Below are positions 21,453-31,031 of a DNA stretch of 31,031 bases, piece after piece. Under the pieces are notes generated by a model. That model had not been told where the DNA came from, ran no database searches, and saw only the letters and a list, made by a program, of their open reading frames with translations. Where the stretch lies: assembly GCA_018398765.1 (NCBI GenBank), contig JAHBMJ010002908.1:60035-91065 (forward strand). The letters run 5' to 3'. The DNA is from Chromera velia. Its lineage: Eukaryota; Sar; Chromeraceae. Numbering within the stretch: the stretch's first letter is position 1; every line of letters begins with the position of its first letter. The translations under genes and the position numbers were made by a program.

Positions 21453-21785
21453 AATTACAGCTGTTCTACTTGAAGTTTTTTTGGCAGCTTTTTGTATGAA
21501 ATGTTGTAGTCTTCTCCTTGTTTATCACCTAGCTTATCATGTACCAGCTTTATCACTAATATATAGTAACAAACCAACTACTAAGCTCACTATATAAACT
21601 AGTATATAAAGTTTTCCTAGAACTTGACTAGAAACTTAAGTGGCATTATTTCAGGCTTTGTCAGGAATTTTATTTTGAAAATGACTTTTACAACATTAGT
21701 TTACATACATTACATACATACATACATTTTTGATGGACAGAATTTAATGTATGTATTTATGTATAAACCACGCCTAGTTTCAATC

Positions 21786-22005
21786 AGCTGGGTTTATTCT
21801 ATCATTGCATAATTTCTACTTATGCTTCTCTTGGTTCCTCTCTCTCAGAGTCTCAGACTCCCGATCTATGATAAACTTGAACAGACATTAGCCTCAAACA
21901 ATTCTATCTGTTGCTCAAGTGACATGTTGCTTAAATACAAACATTGCAAAGATCAGACCAGGTCAGACTCGACTTCGATCGACGCGCGCGCGACATGTAC
22001 AAAGC
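21786..22005 (+). repeat. Dispersed repeat copy 3, piece B
   Basis: The middle of the dispersed repeat, from AGCTGGGTTTATTCTATCAT to the GATCGACGCGCGCG region and ACATGTACAAAGC. It starts where piece A ended (just after the duplicated TTTCAATC) and stops where piece C begins. Confidence 0.75.
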
Positions 22006-23133
22006 ATTGAATTTCACGCTAAAGCAGCCGACACTGCCTAAAAGAACTCAGACCCACGCTAACCTCCTCTCTTGAAGATTTGCTATAGAAAGTATAACCT
22101 AAGGGTTTATCCTTACTTACTTGTTCAAGTAAGCAAGAAGAGAAGCAAGGAACGATCTGAGGGCTGGGTACACGCGTTGCTAATGGCGGTGTTGCCCTAG
22201 CCAAATGCTAGATGAGCAAACCTTGGCCTGACCACGGTCAAGGTCTCAGTTTTGTCATTAGCACTGATCTGCCCGGCCTTTGAACTCCGAGGCGGTTCAA
22301 CCCAGAATCGTTCCTACTAATCCCAAAACTCAAATTGATACCAACCATAGTCTGCCTCGCACAGACATAACCGGGGAAAGATTGGAGAGGGAATCATAAA
22401 TTTTACTAAATTTTTATGTGTTTTACATGATAACCTAGATGATAACGCATAACCAATAAACCTATAGTCGCAGGTATAGTGTCAATCATATCTGCCTGCA
22501 TATGTGTTATATTATAATTAGTATATAACCATGGATGATAAACTATATAGGGCGGGCACAGGGTGGGAAAAAAGAACAGGAACCGAGAAACTCACTGCCG
22601 ATCAAGAACGATCAAGAAGATTGTAGAGAGACGATCAAGAACGAGTCATGTGAGTGCTTCAGAACTTTCAAATATGACAAACGGAGGACCCAACCTACTA
22701 AATCAAGCCTGACCATTCCACTGCTTTGCTTTTAGATTGTCAGAGCCGTTTTTTCAAAAAAGAGTTTAATCTCTTTTTACGGGGTCCCGGCGTGGCCCCC
22801 GATCGCGGCCCGAGACATGCCAAGGCCGTGAAGTGCCAGCCGGGGTAAGTTTGCGCACATTGTTTCTGATAACCCGTGCCGTGCCGCACAGTCCTCTTAT
22901 CTCTTGTCTGCTCGGGCTGGCAGCGTAAACCTTCGTGCAAACGTGCAATTCTACTGGCCAAGCAGGCCCGGCCGTGCGCTATCCGCAGTTTCGGGGCTAA
23001 ACATCTAAGAGAGAGGAGTGTAAGCTCTAGTTTATCTCAGTTAAGGAGCTGTAGCTTATCTGAACCTTTTTCTAATGTACTACTCCCGCGTGAACCACGC
23101 GCTATACGAAGGTAAGCCCTTGGCCGTGCTAGC
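22006..23133. mobile_element. 1.13-kb insert splitting dispersed repeat copy 3, family unknown
   Basis: It is defined by the interruption of the repeat between ACAAAGC and CAAAGCGCGG. It has no terminal inverted repeats and no recognised ORF. The AAAGC at both junctions may be a 5-6 bp target duplication or natural repeat sequence. The right end has a CGCGTG-AAC-CACGCG hairpin (23087-23101) and ends CTAG, loosely Helitron-like, but the hairpin is about 28 bp from the end and so not typical. Confidence 0.5.
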
Positions 23134-23230
23134 CAAAGCGCGGCGGCGGAATGTGGCGCAGCACGCTGGCTCACTCAGTCACGGCGCATGCGAAAGCTCA
23201 AAGGGCGGCGCCACAGGGTAGGACTCCACA
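23134..23230 (+). repeat. Dispersed repeat copy 3, piece C
   Basis: The last ~97 bp of the repeat, CAAAGCGCGGCGGCGG to GGTAGGACTCCACA, followed by GACC. Pieces A, B and C sum to about 475 bp, against 460 and 477 for the intact copies. Confidence 0.75.
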
Positions 23231-24600
23231 GACCCCCCATAATCATTGTAAAATCCAGAGTCACTATAAAAATTCATAATTATTATAAAAGTACCCCTTT
23301 CAGTTAACCCACTGATGACAGCTTATAATCTAGTGGAATTTAAATTGGTGGATTCTAGGCCTGGATTCAATATATAATATTATCTAGTACATATATCTTT
23401 AGGGTTTCCCTAATATAACCTAAAATATAATAATATAAATATAATAAAATCATTATCATCATCATTTAGCATCGCTATCGGCCTATAAATGAGCGTCTAA
23501 CGTTTAGCTGGTTCGATACGCAGCTGGACACACTGCTAAGGCAGTCTTCTCCTACGAAGGAAGATAACACAGGCAAGAACGGCTTTCCCATGATGGCCAC
23601 TCACTGAATTCCCGCAGCAAGGCAGAGTGGTCTTACATCCCCACACAGAACGCGTGGCCTTATCCTCTTTCTACCAAAATCTAGCTCAATCAGAAGAAAG
23701 AAGAACTAGACTCAACTAGAGCTAGAACCTTCATTCTGATAGGCTAGGTTAGGTTGCGCCCTTTTACCTTCATATCTCACTCCAAAGCTCCTTCTAGCCT
23801 GCCTGTTTGGAGGCAGACGGTCACCGTGGTAGAATGACGGAGACGGCTGAAGAGACGGGCAAAAACGGTAGCCTGGCTTGGCTTTGTCCCCATTTTGCGA
23901 ACCACTTCTCCAAAAGGGAAAAAACCTTATCCACCTGACCCCGTTGCCAGTGTTTCGCACTCAGCACGTGTGCACGCCAACTGCTTATGCTGTCCAACTG
24001 TAGGTTGGTGGGGAACCCTTAAGAACTGGCGTCTGTTCCCCGGGCAGGTTTGCGGAACTGCCAAAAACTGCTTCCCGTCTCCTTCTCCATCTTTCTCCAT
24101 CTTCCTCCACAAATGCAAGCGGTCTCTTCCTTCTGGCCAAAAGATTTCAGAACGGCATCGTGTAGAAGTGAGACTTGCTTCCCCATTGAACGACGGATAC
24201 CACTTGTCGAGCTAAACTAGTTGTTCCACGAGTAAGGAGGCAAACTGTCTCTCGTGGTTACTCTCAGGCCGTCTCCTCAGGGATCAACAGGAGTCGATGC
24301 AAAGCTAAGTCGATCTGTGGTAAGAGAATACATCGTTAAGAGCTATTAACAATATGTATAATAAAATCTAATATAATATTTATATAAATTTTCATTGAAT
24401 CCTTTTCAAAAACTGCCTTATCAACCAAAGAGACTAGCAAAGAGACGCGTTAGAAGACACATCATCATTAGATTTTGCCGGTTGGATCATCATTCTTTGA
24501 CTCATTTCCTTCAACCTAATCTTATCCCAATCTTCATCCTCTCATACTAGCTCCCATATGATATCAAGTTTATATTAGATTATATTACATTATATTATGT
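23231..24600. other. Non-coding stretch, AT-rich arm then unassigned DNA
   Basis: The first ~240 bp are AT-rich and inversely similar to the arm at 16953-17331. From about 23500 to 24330 the composition is normal, but no ORF, RNA gene or repeat boundary could be recognised. AT-rich sequence returns at 24340-24600. It may be further transposon debris. Confidence 0.4.
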
Positions 24601-24889
24601 GATAGCGTTTTGTCTGAAATATAATATATATTCCGATGAGGAGGTGGTAGAAGACACCTCCTTTTTTGATGGAAGTGACACGGTGAGAATGGAGAATGAA
24701 GAGAAAGAATTGGAGAGATTGATCAAGACAGGAGAGGGATGAATTCCTACAGAGCATGGGGGATGTTTAGCCGACGGATACCTCCCCGGCAGCTGTATCG
24801 TCTTCCTCCATCGCAACAGCAGGGTAAGGAGATGATAAGGGGTCGGGACTAGGGTTGAAAAAGGGGGGAGGACCTGGAAAGGGGGGGGA

Positions 24890-25300
24890 ATGGAGGGAGG
24901 CCAGTGCTTAGATCTTGTTTTTGTCCCTCCATCTTCCTTTTCGTCGCCTTCTGCTTCTTCTTCTATCCACTCTACCAATTCTTCCCTCCCCTTCATCTCT
25001 TATTCTGATGTCGCCAGGAAGGCTATATTGTCTGATAGTGAAGGACTGAAAAAAGGAGTGAACAGGCTAGACAGGCAGAAAATCGAAAAAAAGAAGAATG
25101 AAGTTGGAAAAAAGAAACAGCACATCCCTCCTCTCCCCCCCAGATCGGAACCCCCTCTCTTGAAAGACGGTTTCCTCTCCCTTGAGGAGGTGGGGGCCCT
25201 AAGGCTTTTTGAAGTAATGGAGTTCAAAAAACCTTTCGTCCAAGTTCAGAAGGAAGTGAGTAGGAGGAGGACTCAAAAGGTAGACCAGACAGATAGATAA
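24890..25300 (+). pseudogene. LINE ORF1-like segment
   Basis: A 136-residue open frame: a Ser-rich start, SYSDVARKAILSDSEGLKKG, then a Lys-rich helix (DRQKIEKKKNEVGKKKQHIP) and LEEVGALRLFEVMEFKKPFV. Its position upstream of the endonuclease suggests ORF1 of the retrotransposon. No RRM or CCHC knuckle was recognised. Confidence 0.4.
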
Positions 25301-25407
25301 AACAGAGAGAGGGGGGATGATGAGAGGGGTAATAAGACTAATGAAGGGAAGGGGGGATCAGTTAGGCGATTGGCAATGCATGCTTCTTCTCCCCAGGAGG
25401 GGCCTTT

Positions 25408-25470
25408 TTTCTTCTTTTTCTTCTTCTCCTTCCTCTTCTTCTTCTTCTTCTTCTTCTTCTTCTTCTTTTT
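25408..25470. repeat. (TTC)n microsatellite
   Basis: An uneven then perfect TTC run inside the LINE; it reads as poly-Ser or poly-Phe on the plus strand and poly-Glu or poly-Lys on the minus strand, creating spurious ORFs. Confidence 0.95.
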
Positions 25471-25920
25471 CCACTTCTTCCGCCTGTCTCTCTCCAGATT
25501 CGGATATCTTAAATAGGAATGGTAGACAGATAGATAGATCGATAGGATGGATAGACATGCAGAGAGACGGACAGACCCGAAGACAGACAGGGATGCGACA
25601 GTCAAAAGGTTTCGCTTATGACAGGACTGGGGGGGAGGGGAGACCAACGTCAGTGACAAGGCGGCCTGGACCCTCCCCCCACCCGTTCGTTCAACCCGTT
25701 AATTCTGTGTATATTGATTCTATGCATATTGTTTCTGTACAGGTTACTCCTCCCCCTTCTTCTTTTTTTTCTTTTTGTTGTTCTTCTGCTCTTTTCTTCT
25801 CTTTCTCTTCCCCCCGACCTGGAGAGGGAAAGAACGAGGGCGAGAACAGACAGAGAAGGGAGGGGGGGAAGGAACCAGACCACCGGGGGGATCCTTATTC
25901 TTCCTTTTCTTTTTCGTCTA

Positions 25921-26121
25921 TGCATATTGATCCTGTGCATATTGATTCTGTGCATGTTGATTCTGTGCATGTTGATCTTGTGCATGTTAATTCTGTGCAT
26001 GTTGGTTCTGTGTATATTGATTCTGTGCATATTGATTCAGAATCTGCACATATTGATTCTGTGTATGTTCATTCTGTGTATGGTAATTCTGTACATGTTG
26101 ATTCTGTGCATGTTACTTCTT
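25921..26121 (+). repeat. 15-bp tandem array, about 13 copies
   Basis: The unit is TGCATRTTGATTCTG, diverging between copies, with one 6-bp expansion near 26041. In one frame it encodes a VH(I/V)DS pentapeptide repeat inside an ORF (25317-26135); a second forward frame gives a hydrophobic LCMLI repeat, and the minus strand gives MHRIN. Three further copies lie at 25700-25745, separated by a pyrimidine-rich and charged stretch. Confidence 0.8.
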
Positions 26122-26294
26122 CCTCTTCTCTGTAGCCGTCTAACTCGGTGTGTTTTCCCTCTTTCCCTCTGTCTTCTTTTTCCTTTCCTTCACCTTCTCC
26201 TCTTCCCCTTCCGCCAACTCCTTCCAACTCCTTATCCCACCTTCCTTCTCCTACTCCATCAACATAAGAGCAAGACAGGGTTGAACCCAAGCCT

Positions 26295-26699
26295 TTGAGT
26301 CAGCCGGGTCATCTAGAGGAGGAACCTTTGATAGCTCAGCGCCCTCCGTCCTCATCCTTTGCTTCTCCTGTCCCCCCCTCCCGCCCCCCTTACAGCTCCC
26401 CCCCGGTCAGCACCGTAGGGGTCAGGGGGGCCCTTGGCATACCTGAAACCTCCCCACTAGATATTTTGGAGAAATACAGGAGAAAGGCCGATCAGAAGGT
26501 GGCCAAAACATACAAAGAGAGGAAGGGGCTAAGGAGAGGGCTTGGGGGGAAGAGAGGAAGTAACTGCTCTATCTATGAAGGCGCCACAAAAGTAGGCAGA
26601 TGCTTAGATTTCTTCTGCCCCGGCCAAGAGGAGCTGCATTATAGCAGCCTGAGGGGAAGAAAGGTGCTTCCCCAGGTTCCCCTTACCCAGACTGAGTGA
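26295..26699 (+). pseudogene. LINE ORF1-like segment, second part
   Basis: A 134-residue open frame with a Pro/Ser-rich start, then LDILEKYRRKADQKVAKTYK, SNCSIYEGATKVGRCLDFF and CPGQEELHYSSL, ending at TGA. It sits between the tandem array and the endonuclease. The two cysteine clusters are not spaced like a retroviral-type CCHC knuckle. Function unknown. Confidence 0.4.
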
Positions 26700-27039
26700 A
26701 GGTGGGGGGCTGATCGTTCAGATAGTCAATATGAGGGGGGATAAGGGTAGAAAGAAAGAATATGAAGTGGTAAAGACAGGGTGGGACCGGACGTTTTGGA
26801 TCGAAGCAGTCGCAGTCCTCCTTTCTACCGAGGATCATTTTGGAATGGGAGACATTGGGAGACGACGTAGAAGAGACCTTTAACCACCCTCCCCACCCCC
26901 TTCTTTCCCCACCCCCCCACCTTCCCTCTCCCCACCTACTGCTCCCTCTCCCCCTCCCTATAACTCCCCATCTTGAACTAGATCTTGAAGCTCCCCTTGA
27001 AGTTCCCTTCCTTCCCCCCCCCTATCTCCTGATGCTGAC

Positions 27040-28503
27040 CCTCTCTCTCCCTCTTCTTCCTCTGAGTCAGCATGTAGTAAGGCATTCGGGGAGTTGCATG
27101 AATTGTTTATGAATCGGAGAAACAAGATGAAAGGGGGAGGGTGTGGTTTGGCTATCTCTATGCTTAACATGGGACCCCTAGAGAAGGAGTTAGGGGATGG
27201 TTCACTTAAGAGCTGGCTATCGGGTATACATATTGTAGTGATACCTGAGACATGCTTGCCCACAGGTAGAGTTTGCAGGACATTCCACTCTGGAGAGAAT
27301 TTGTTTCATATGGAGTGGAAAAGAAGGAAAATGGAGGTCCACTCGAGGGCCGCTAAATGGGACGTCCAAACGGGGTGTGCGTCTATTCTTGTTCGGAACT
27401 CTCTAATCCCAGTACTCCACCCGACCTGGGAATTGGTGGGACCGGACTTGGTCAAACTCACGATAACGGTTCGGAAGAGGAAGGAGGGGGGGGAAGGGAA
27501 GGATAGCACATGCACCTAGACTCTTCTACATGCCAATTCGGATTATAAAGATACTAGAGAGAGAATAAGGGAAAAAAGAGAGGAATTGATAGAAGCGTTC
27601 TGTGCAGTTCCCCTAACAGATCTGAGAATTGTGATGGAGGATCTCAATGCTCATCTGGCAAGTGAGACTCCCAAAGATGTTACGTGGGAAAGAGACCTAG
27701 ATACTAAAAATGGGATGGGGCAAGGGGGGGATGGGAATGCTGACGAACACTCTCTCGAATTTATACGCAAGTTTCTGTGCACGAATCTTGACAAGCCTGG
27801 CCATTGGATCTTTTATACGGTTTACAAGAAGGCTAACTTTCTTCCGGCCGCGGGCGTACACCTCAAAGATAAAGAAAGGGGGGCTGAGGTTAGGCTGACC
27901 GGGGTGTGGACGTACAAGAATGGGAGGTTTCAGTCTATAATCGACATCCTCCTAATTGACCCTCTTCTTCTCTGTTATCTTGATTCTTACATTGTTGAGT
28001 CATGTCCGGAGGTCGTGAAGCAAGATGCGGCCATCTCTCTCAGTCTCAACTTCTCTTCTCCTCCCTCTTTGTCTTTGCATGAAGGCGTTACCTCTAACTC
28101 CTCCTTCTCCTGGTCTCTCTCTCATTTGGGTAAGGTAGGTAGAACTACCCCTGTTTGTGATGATGACTTAATGAGGGTCATCATGGGGGTGGCTCTCTCC
28201 TTGAAAGCCTTCACAGAGAAGGGGGGGCAAGACCTATGGGATGAAGGTTTGCGTCAAGCGCAGGAGTGGGGAGACGTTGTCCCCCACTTCTTCGATCCCC
28301 CAAAATGTCCCCCCGAACCCCTACCATTGGAAACAGCAACTTTTTTTCTGAAAGAGCAGCTGAGACAGATTTCCGACTCGGAGTCCTGGCAGACATGTTT
28401 AGCAAGTGAGAGTTCGGAAGGGGAAGGGGCAGGGGGAAGGAAGAAATCTAAAAAAAGGAAAAATGATGTAACCCAGCGAGTGTTGTCTAGGCCAGACTGG
28501 TAG
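27040..28503 (+). pseudogene. LINE apurinic/apyrimidinic-type endonuclease domain, with in-frame stop
   Basis: The frame is open from about 27040 to 28503 except for a TAG at 27517-27519. Motifs appear in family order: ISMLNMGPL (N box), IHIVVIPETCLPTG (metal-binding Glu box), GCASILVRNSL, LHANSD after the stop, RIVMEDLNAHL (the usual GDFNAH box, G changed to E) and IDILLIDP. The last catalytic box, normally SDH, reads KQDAAISLS, so the terminal histidine appears lost. This domain nicks target DNA for target-primed reverse transcription; this copy should be inactive. A poly-C run near 27016 probably hides a frameshift that joins it to upstream Pro-rich sequence. Confidence 0.7.
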
Positions 28504-29208
28504 AATGAAGAGTGTACAGCAAAGTAAAAAGAGGTTAGGGAGGCTGAGAAAGAATGGAAGGATCAAAGAGGAATTTGGGGGCCCGATGAAGGAAACTGGG
28601 GAGGTCCCACCCAGAGTGCGAAGAGAAGGCTTGAGTCCCTTCGCAGGACAAGGATTAAAGAGATTATTTGCCCGTAAAGAAGCCGGGCACTCAAACCGGT
28701 AAGCAGAAAGGCTAGCAAGGGAGGTGGTGTCCAACCCCTCGGCGATCTAGCTCGGCGATTTGGCATTAGAAGAGGAAAAAGAGCAGTGCGAAAGGCGGGG
28801 GAGACAGACTGATTTCCGAGGCTTTTACCGATTTCTAGGCCTCTGTTTTTGAGGGTGAAGGGCTCCCTCCTCTTCCAGTTGCTTCCTCTGCTTCCCTTCT
28901 CCCTTCCCCACCTCCTCCCCCAGCCTTCTCTTATAAGAGGATTTTTGGTGCCCTCCGATTGATCGACATGAGCAAGGCAGATGGAATTGGGGGCGTTTCC
29001 CCCGGCCATGCAGGCATCTTGACCTATATGTTTGAATAATGTTTCAACTTCTTTCCCCTTTCTCCTTTCCTTCTTTTTATGTTTTTTAACTTATTTCATC
29101 GTTGTTCTTATTAGCTGTTTGTTTAGAATTTCATTCGTGTAGTTCCAATACCGAAAGGCCCCCCCTCTCCTGACTGCTTGGAATATCTCGGAATGGAGAG
29201 CCATCTAT

Positions 29209-30561
29209 ATCATATGTTTGCTTGCGAAGCTGTTTACCCTTCTGATGGACGAAAGATTGAAAGAACAGACCACGTTGGATAACCGACAACTGGGGTTTTG
29301 GAAAGAGGTAGGGACTAGGGAGGCTATCGCTGCTCTGACGGGACTTGTAGCGAGCTCAAAAGCCTGGAAACGCCCCCTTTTGGCTGCTTTTATCGATTTT
29401 TCAAAGGCTTTTAACAAGGTCCCTCGGGGTCTGTTGTTAAGACGGCTTCGGGAGGAGGGGGTGTCAGAATGCGACGTTTTAATGGTACATGCCATGTAAT
29501 ATGTTGATGTCTGGGCAAGAGTTGATGGAGCAGACCGGAGCAGACAGGGAGATACCGGAGGCGGCGGGGGTAAAACAGGGCGATCCTCTCTCTCCCCTGC
29601 TTTTTCTTTTGTTTATAAATAACCTGCACTGCTACGTTAGCTCCTCAGTTGACCGAGGGAACGGGCATGGGGGCGCAAAGTCAGAGGAGGATGGAGTAGT
29701 GAATGATGAAAGCCCAATAGAAAGTCAAACACGAGATAACCCTTAGGCAGGTAGACTAAGAGGGACAGGCAGTGGAAAGGGAAACAAAAAGACTAAAGTG
29801 GGGAAGAAGAGAAAAGGAATAAAAGATCGGGTTAGCCAGGACGATACAATCAGTTTGGGGTCTCAGCCTCTCGAAAGCATCAGTTACGCTGACGATCTTG
29901 TTCTATTGATCATTCTTTATGTGAGCTTCAATCAAAAATAAATAAATTGGGTGAATATTGTTGAACATGGGGCCTCACGGTCAATCTGAAAAAGACTAAA
30001 GTGATGAGGCTTTCTAACAATGAAGAGAACATTAGAGAACCGATCTTCTTTGAGGGAAAAGAACTAGAGAGAACTGATCAGTACAAATATTTAGGCTACA
30101 CTTTCTTTGAAGACGGCTCTCTCCATCCCTCTGTGAGACATTGGCTGGGGGCGGCAGAGAGGGCGCTGGGGGGGGTCATAGAGCTCTGTCCTTCTCTTGG
30201 TCCTCTCTCTTTTGCCTCTAAAATTATGCTTTTTCGGGGCCTATGGATTCCTGTGGGCCTATGGATTCCCGTGGCCCTTTACGGGCTCGAAGCGTTTTCC
30301 AAAAACTTTTCCTTCAGTCAAGCAGACATGAAGGCACTGGACAATCGATCTGCAATTATGTTTTATTAGATGGGTTTCGGCCTCCCTCGCAATTCGTTTC
30401 GTATCCCCTTCCTTTTCATCTCTGGTCTCTGCCCAATACGGGCTCTCTTAACAGAAAGAATGGGGGGATTTTTACATAGTCTCTCCTTAATATCCCACTG
30501 TATAATGCCAGCTAGATTTTTAGATCTCTGCAAGGATGGTTTCTACGGAGAATGGTGAAGG
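29209..30561 (+). pseudogene. LINE reverse transcriptase, multiply frameshifted
   Basis: Conserved blocks are in order but in different frames: LFTLLMDERLKEQ, RQLGFWKEVGTREAIAAL, AFIDFSKAFNKVPRGLL (box A with the first catalytic Asp), GVKQGDPLSPLLFLLFINNL (box B), SISYADDLVLL (box C, YADD intact), LTVNLKKTKVMRLS, YKYLGYTFFEDG, then IPVALYGLEAF and RALLTERMGGFLHSLSLI. Stops and frame changes near 29499, 29746, 29940 and 30369 prevent a full product. It primes cDNA synthesis at the nicked target in active relatives. Catalytic residues survive although the frame does not, suggesting fairly recent decay. Confidence 0.85.
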
Positions 30562-31031
30562 TCTGCTAACTTTTAATGCTGTTGATGGGACCGTTCGCTC
30601 CTGAATTCTTCTCTGATACGGGGGTGCCTTCGGGCCTGGGTGAGAAGGCAACAATGAGAAGGAAGCTTACTGTAGAAGGGAGAGGTAGAGAGGCACAAAT
30701 CTTTAAGTTAGAATGGTTGCATGGACGACTGGTTTGTAGCAACCTCTCATACTCTGCAGAAAGAGGGCCGGCAGGGAAGGGGAGGGCAGACAGAACGGGG
30801 GGGTATTTAAATTTCCCTAATGGAGTGAGGCCTTTGGTCTTCTAAATTGAACATCCATCTAGACAGTGCTTAGCCCATCTCATCTTGGGAGGATGGACCG
30901 GCTTAAGCAGGCACTGGCTGCAGAGTTCCTATAGTTTGACCTCTCTCTAGGAGGCTGCTCTGTTCAGAGGCTAACGTCAAGCCGATTGCCCATGCACTGT
31001 TGGGGAGGGGGGGGGGGGGTTTTAAATGGGG
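30562..31031 (+). other. LINE C-terminal/3' region, degenerate
   Basis: Short open stretches (FKLEWLHGRLVC; RPLVF-stop-...LAHLILGGWTGL) look like the decayed end of the LINE second ORF. The window ends in a poly-G run (31006-31018). Confidence 0.4.

Larger units (their letters stand above)
17490..21777. mobile_element. 4.3-kb TIR transposon inserted in dispersed repeat copy 3
   Basis: The ends are inverted repeats: left CTAGGCATGATTTATACATA and right (reverse complement) CTAGGCGTGGTTTATACATA, 18 of 20 identical, followed by ATACAT-rich sequence. They are flanked by TTCCAATC (17482-17489) and TTTCAATC (21778-21785), an 8-bp target duplication with one mismatch. The outside sequence is continuous with intact copies of the dispersed repeat, which makes both boundaries secure. 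It contains a minus-strand acidic ORF, a MITE and a LINE fragment. An 8-bp duplication fits hAT or Mutator-like families; the family is not settled. Confidence 0.75.
24600..31031 (+). mobile_element. Degenerate APE-type non-LTR retrotransposon (LINE), 3' end beyond window
   Basis: In order on the plus strand: ORF1-like segments (24890-26699), an AP-type endonuclease region (about 27040-28503) and a reverse transcriptase region (about 29209-30560), the usual two-ORF LINE layout. Every segment is broken by stops or frameshifts. Coding regions alternate with poly-C, poly-T and (TTC)n runs. The 5' boundary is uncertain, since no target duplication or terminal motif was found. A relative lies on the minus strand at 17.6-19.4 kb. 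Confidence 0.75.

Noticed and set aside
22140-22330. Possible tRNA gene (GGTTCAACCC resembles a T arm)
   Set aside because: No matching acceptor stem, D arm or anticodon arm could be folded around it.
25273-25659. Minus-strand Lys-rich ORF (poly-K/E)
   Set aside because: It is created by the (TTC)n microsatellite read backwards.

Overview
The window looks like nuclear DNA of a microalgal alveolate with a complex (secondary) plastid. My best guess is a chromerid such as Chromera velia, but this is inference from gene style and not a database match. The reasons are very intron-rich genes, a bacterial-type release factor with a bipartite signal-plus-transit leader, TGCATGCA promoter motifs like those bound by apicomplexan ApiAP2 proteins, and dense nested transposable elements.

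The left half (1-12.5 kb) carries two divergent multi-exon genes. On the minus strand (start 4115, running off the left edge) is a nine-exon bacterial-type peptide chain release factor 3 (prfC/RF3) with an apparent plastid-targeting leader. On the plus strand (about 5334-12503) is a 13-exon gene whose reading frame can be followed through every splice to a 1098-residue protein of unknown function. It is rich in Ser, Arg and acidic residues and uses one GC-AG intron. The roughly 1.2 kb between the two starts holds a cluster of TGCATGC motifs, a 16-bp perfect palindrome and GTCA/TCAGT short repeats.

From 12.5 kb on, accessory DNA dominates. An AT-rich island is followed by two direct copies of a dispersed ~0.47 kb repeat (TG...CA ends; 13231-13690 and 16476-16952). 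They bracket about 2.8 kb in which two small spliced genes can be modelled (14059-15110 and 15513-16417).

A third copy of that repeat (17332-23230) is broken into three pieces that join end to end to the full repeat length. A 4.3 kb TIR transposon with an imperfect 8-bp target duplication separates pieces A and B, and a 1.1 kb insert separates B and C. The TIR transposon holds a broken minus-strand ORF with a possible zinc finger. That ORF is interrupted by a 748-bp hAT-like MITE with a perfect 8-bp target duplication. A 5'-truncated LINE fragment with a YADD reverse transcriptase lies in the same transposon. This is an unusually readable record of nested insertions.

The right end (about 24.6-31.0 kb) is a long, degenerate plus-strand APE-type non-LTR retrotransposon with ORF1-like segments, a 15-bp tandem array, an endonuclease and a reverse transcriptase, all broken by stops and frameshifts. 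Between 23.2 and 24.6 kb I recognise no gene. No tRNA, rRNA or CRISPR array was recognised.
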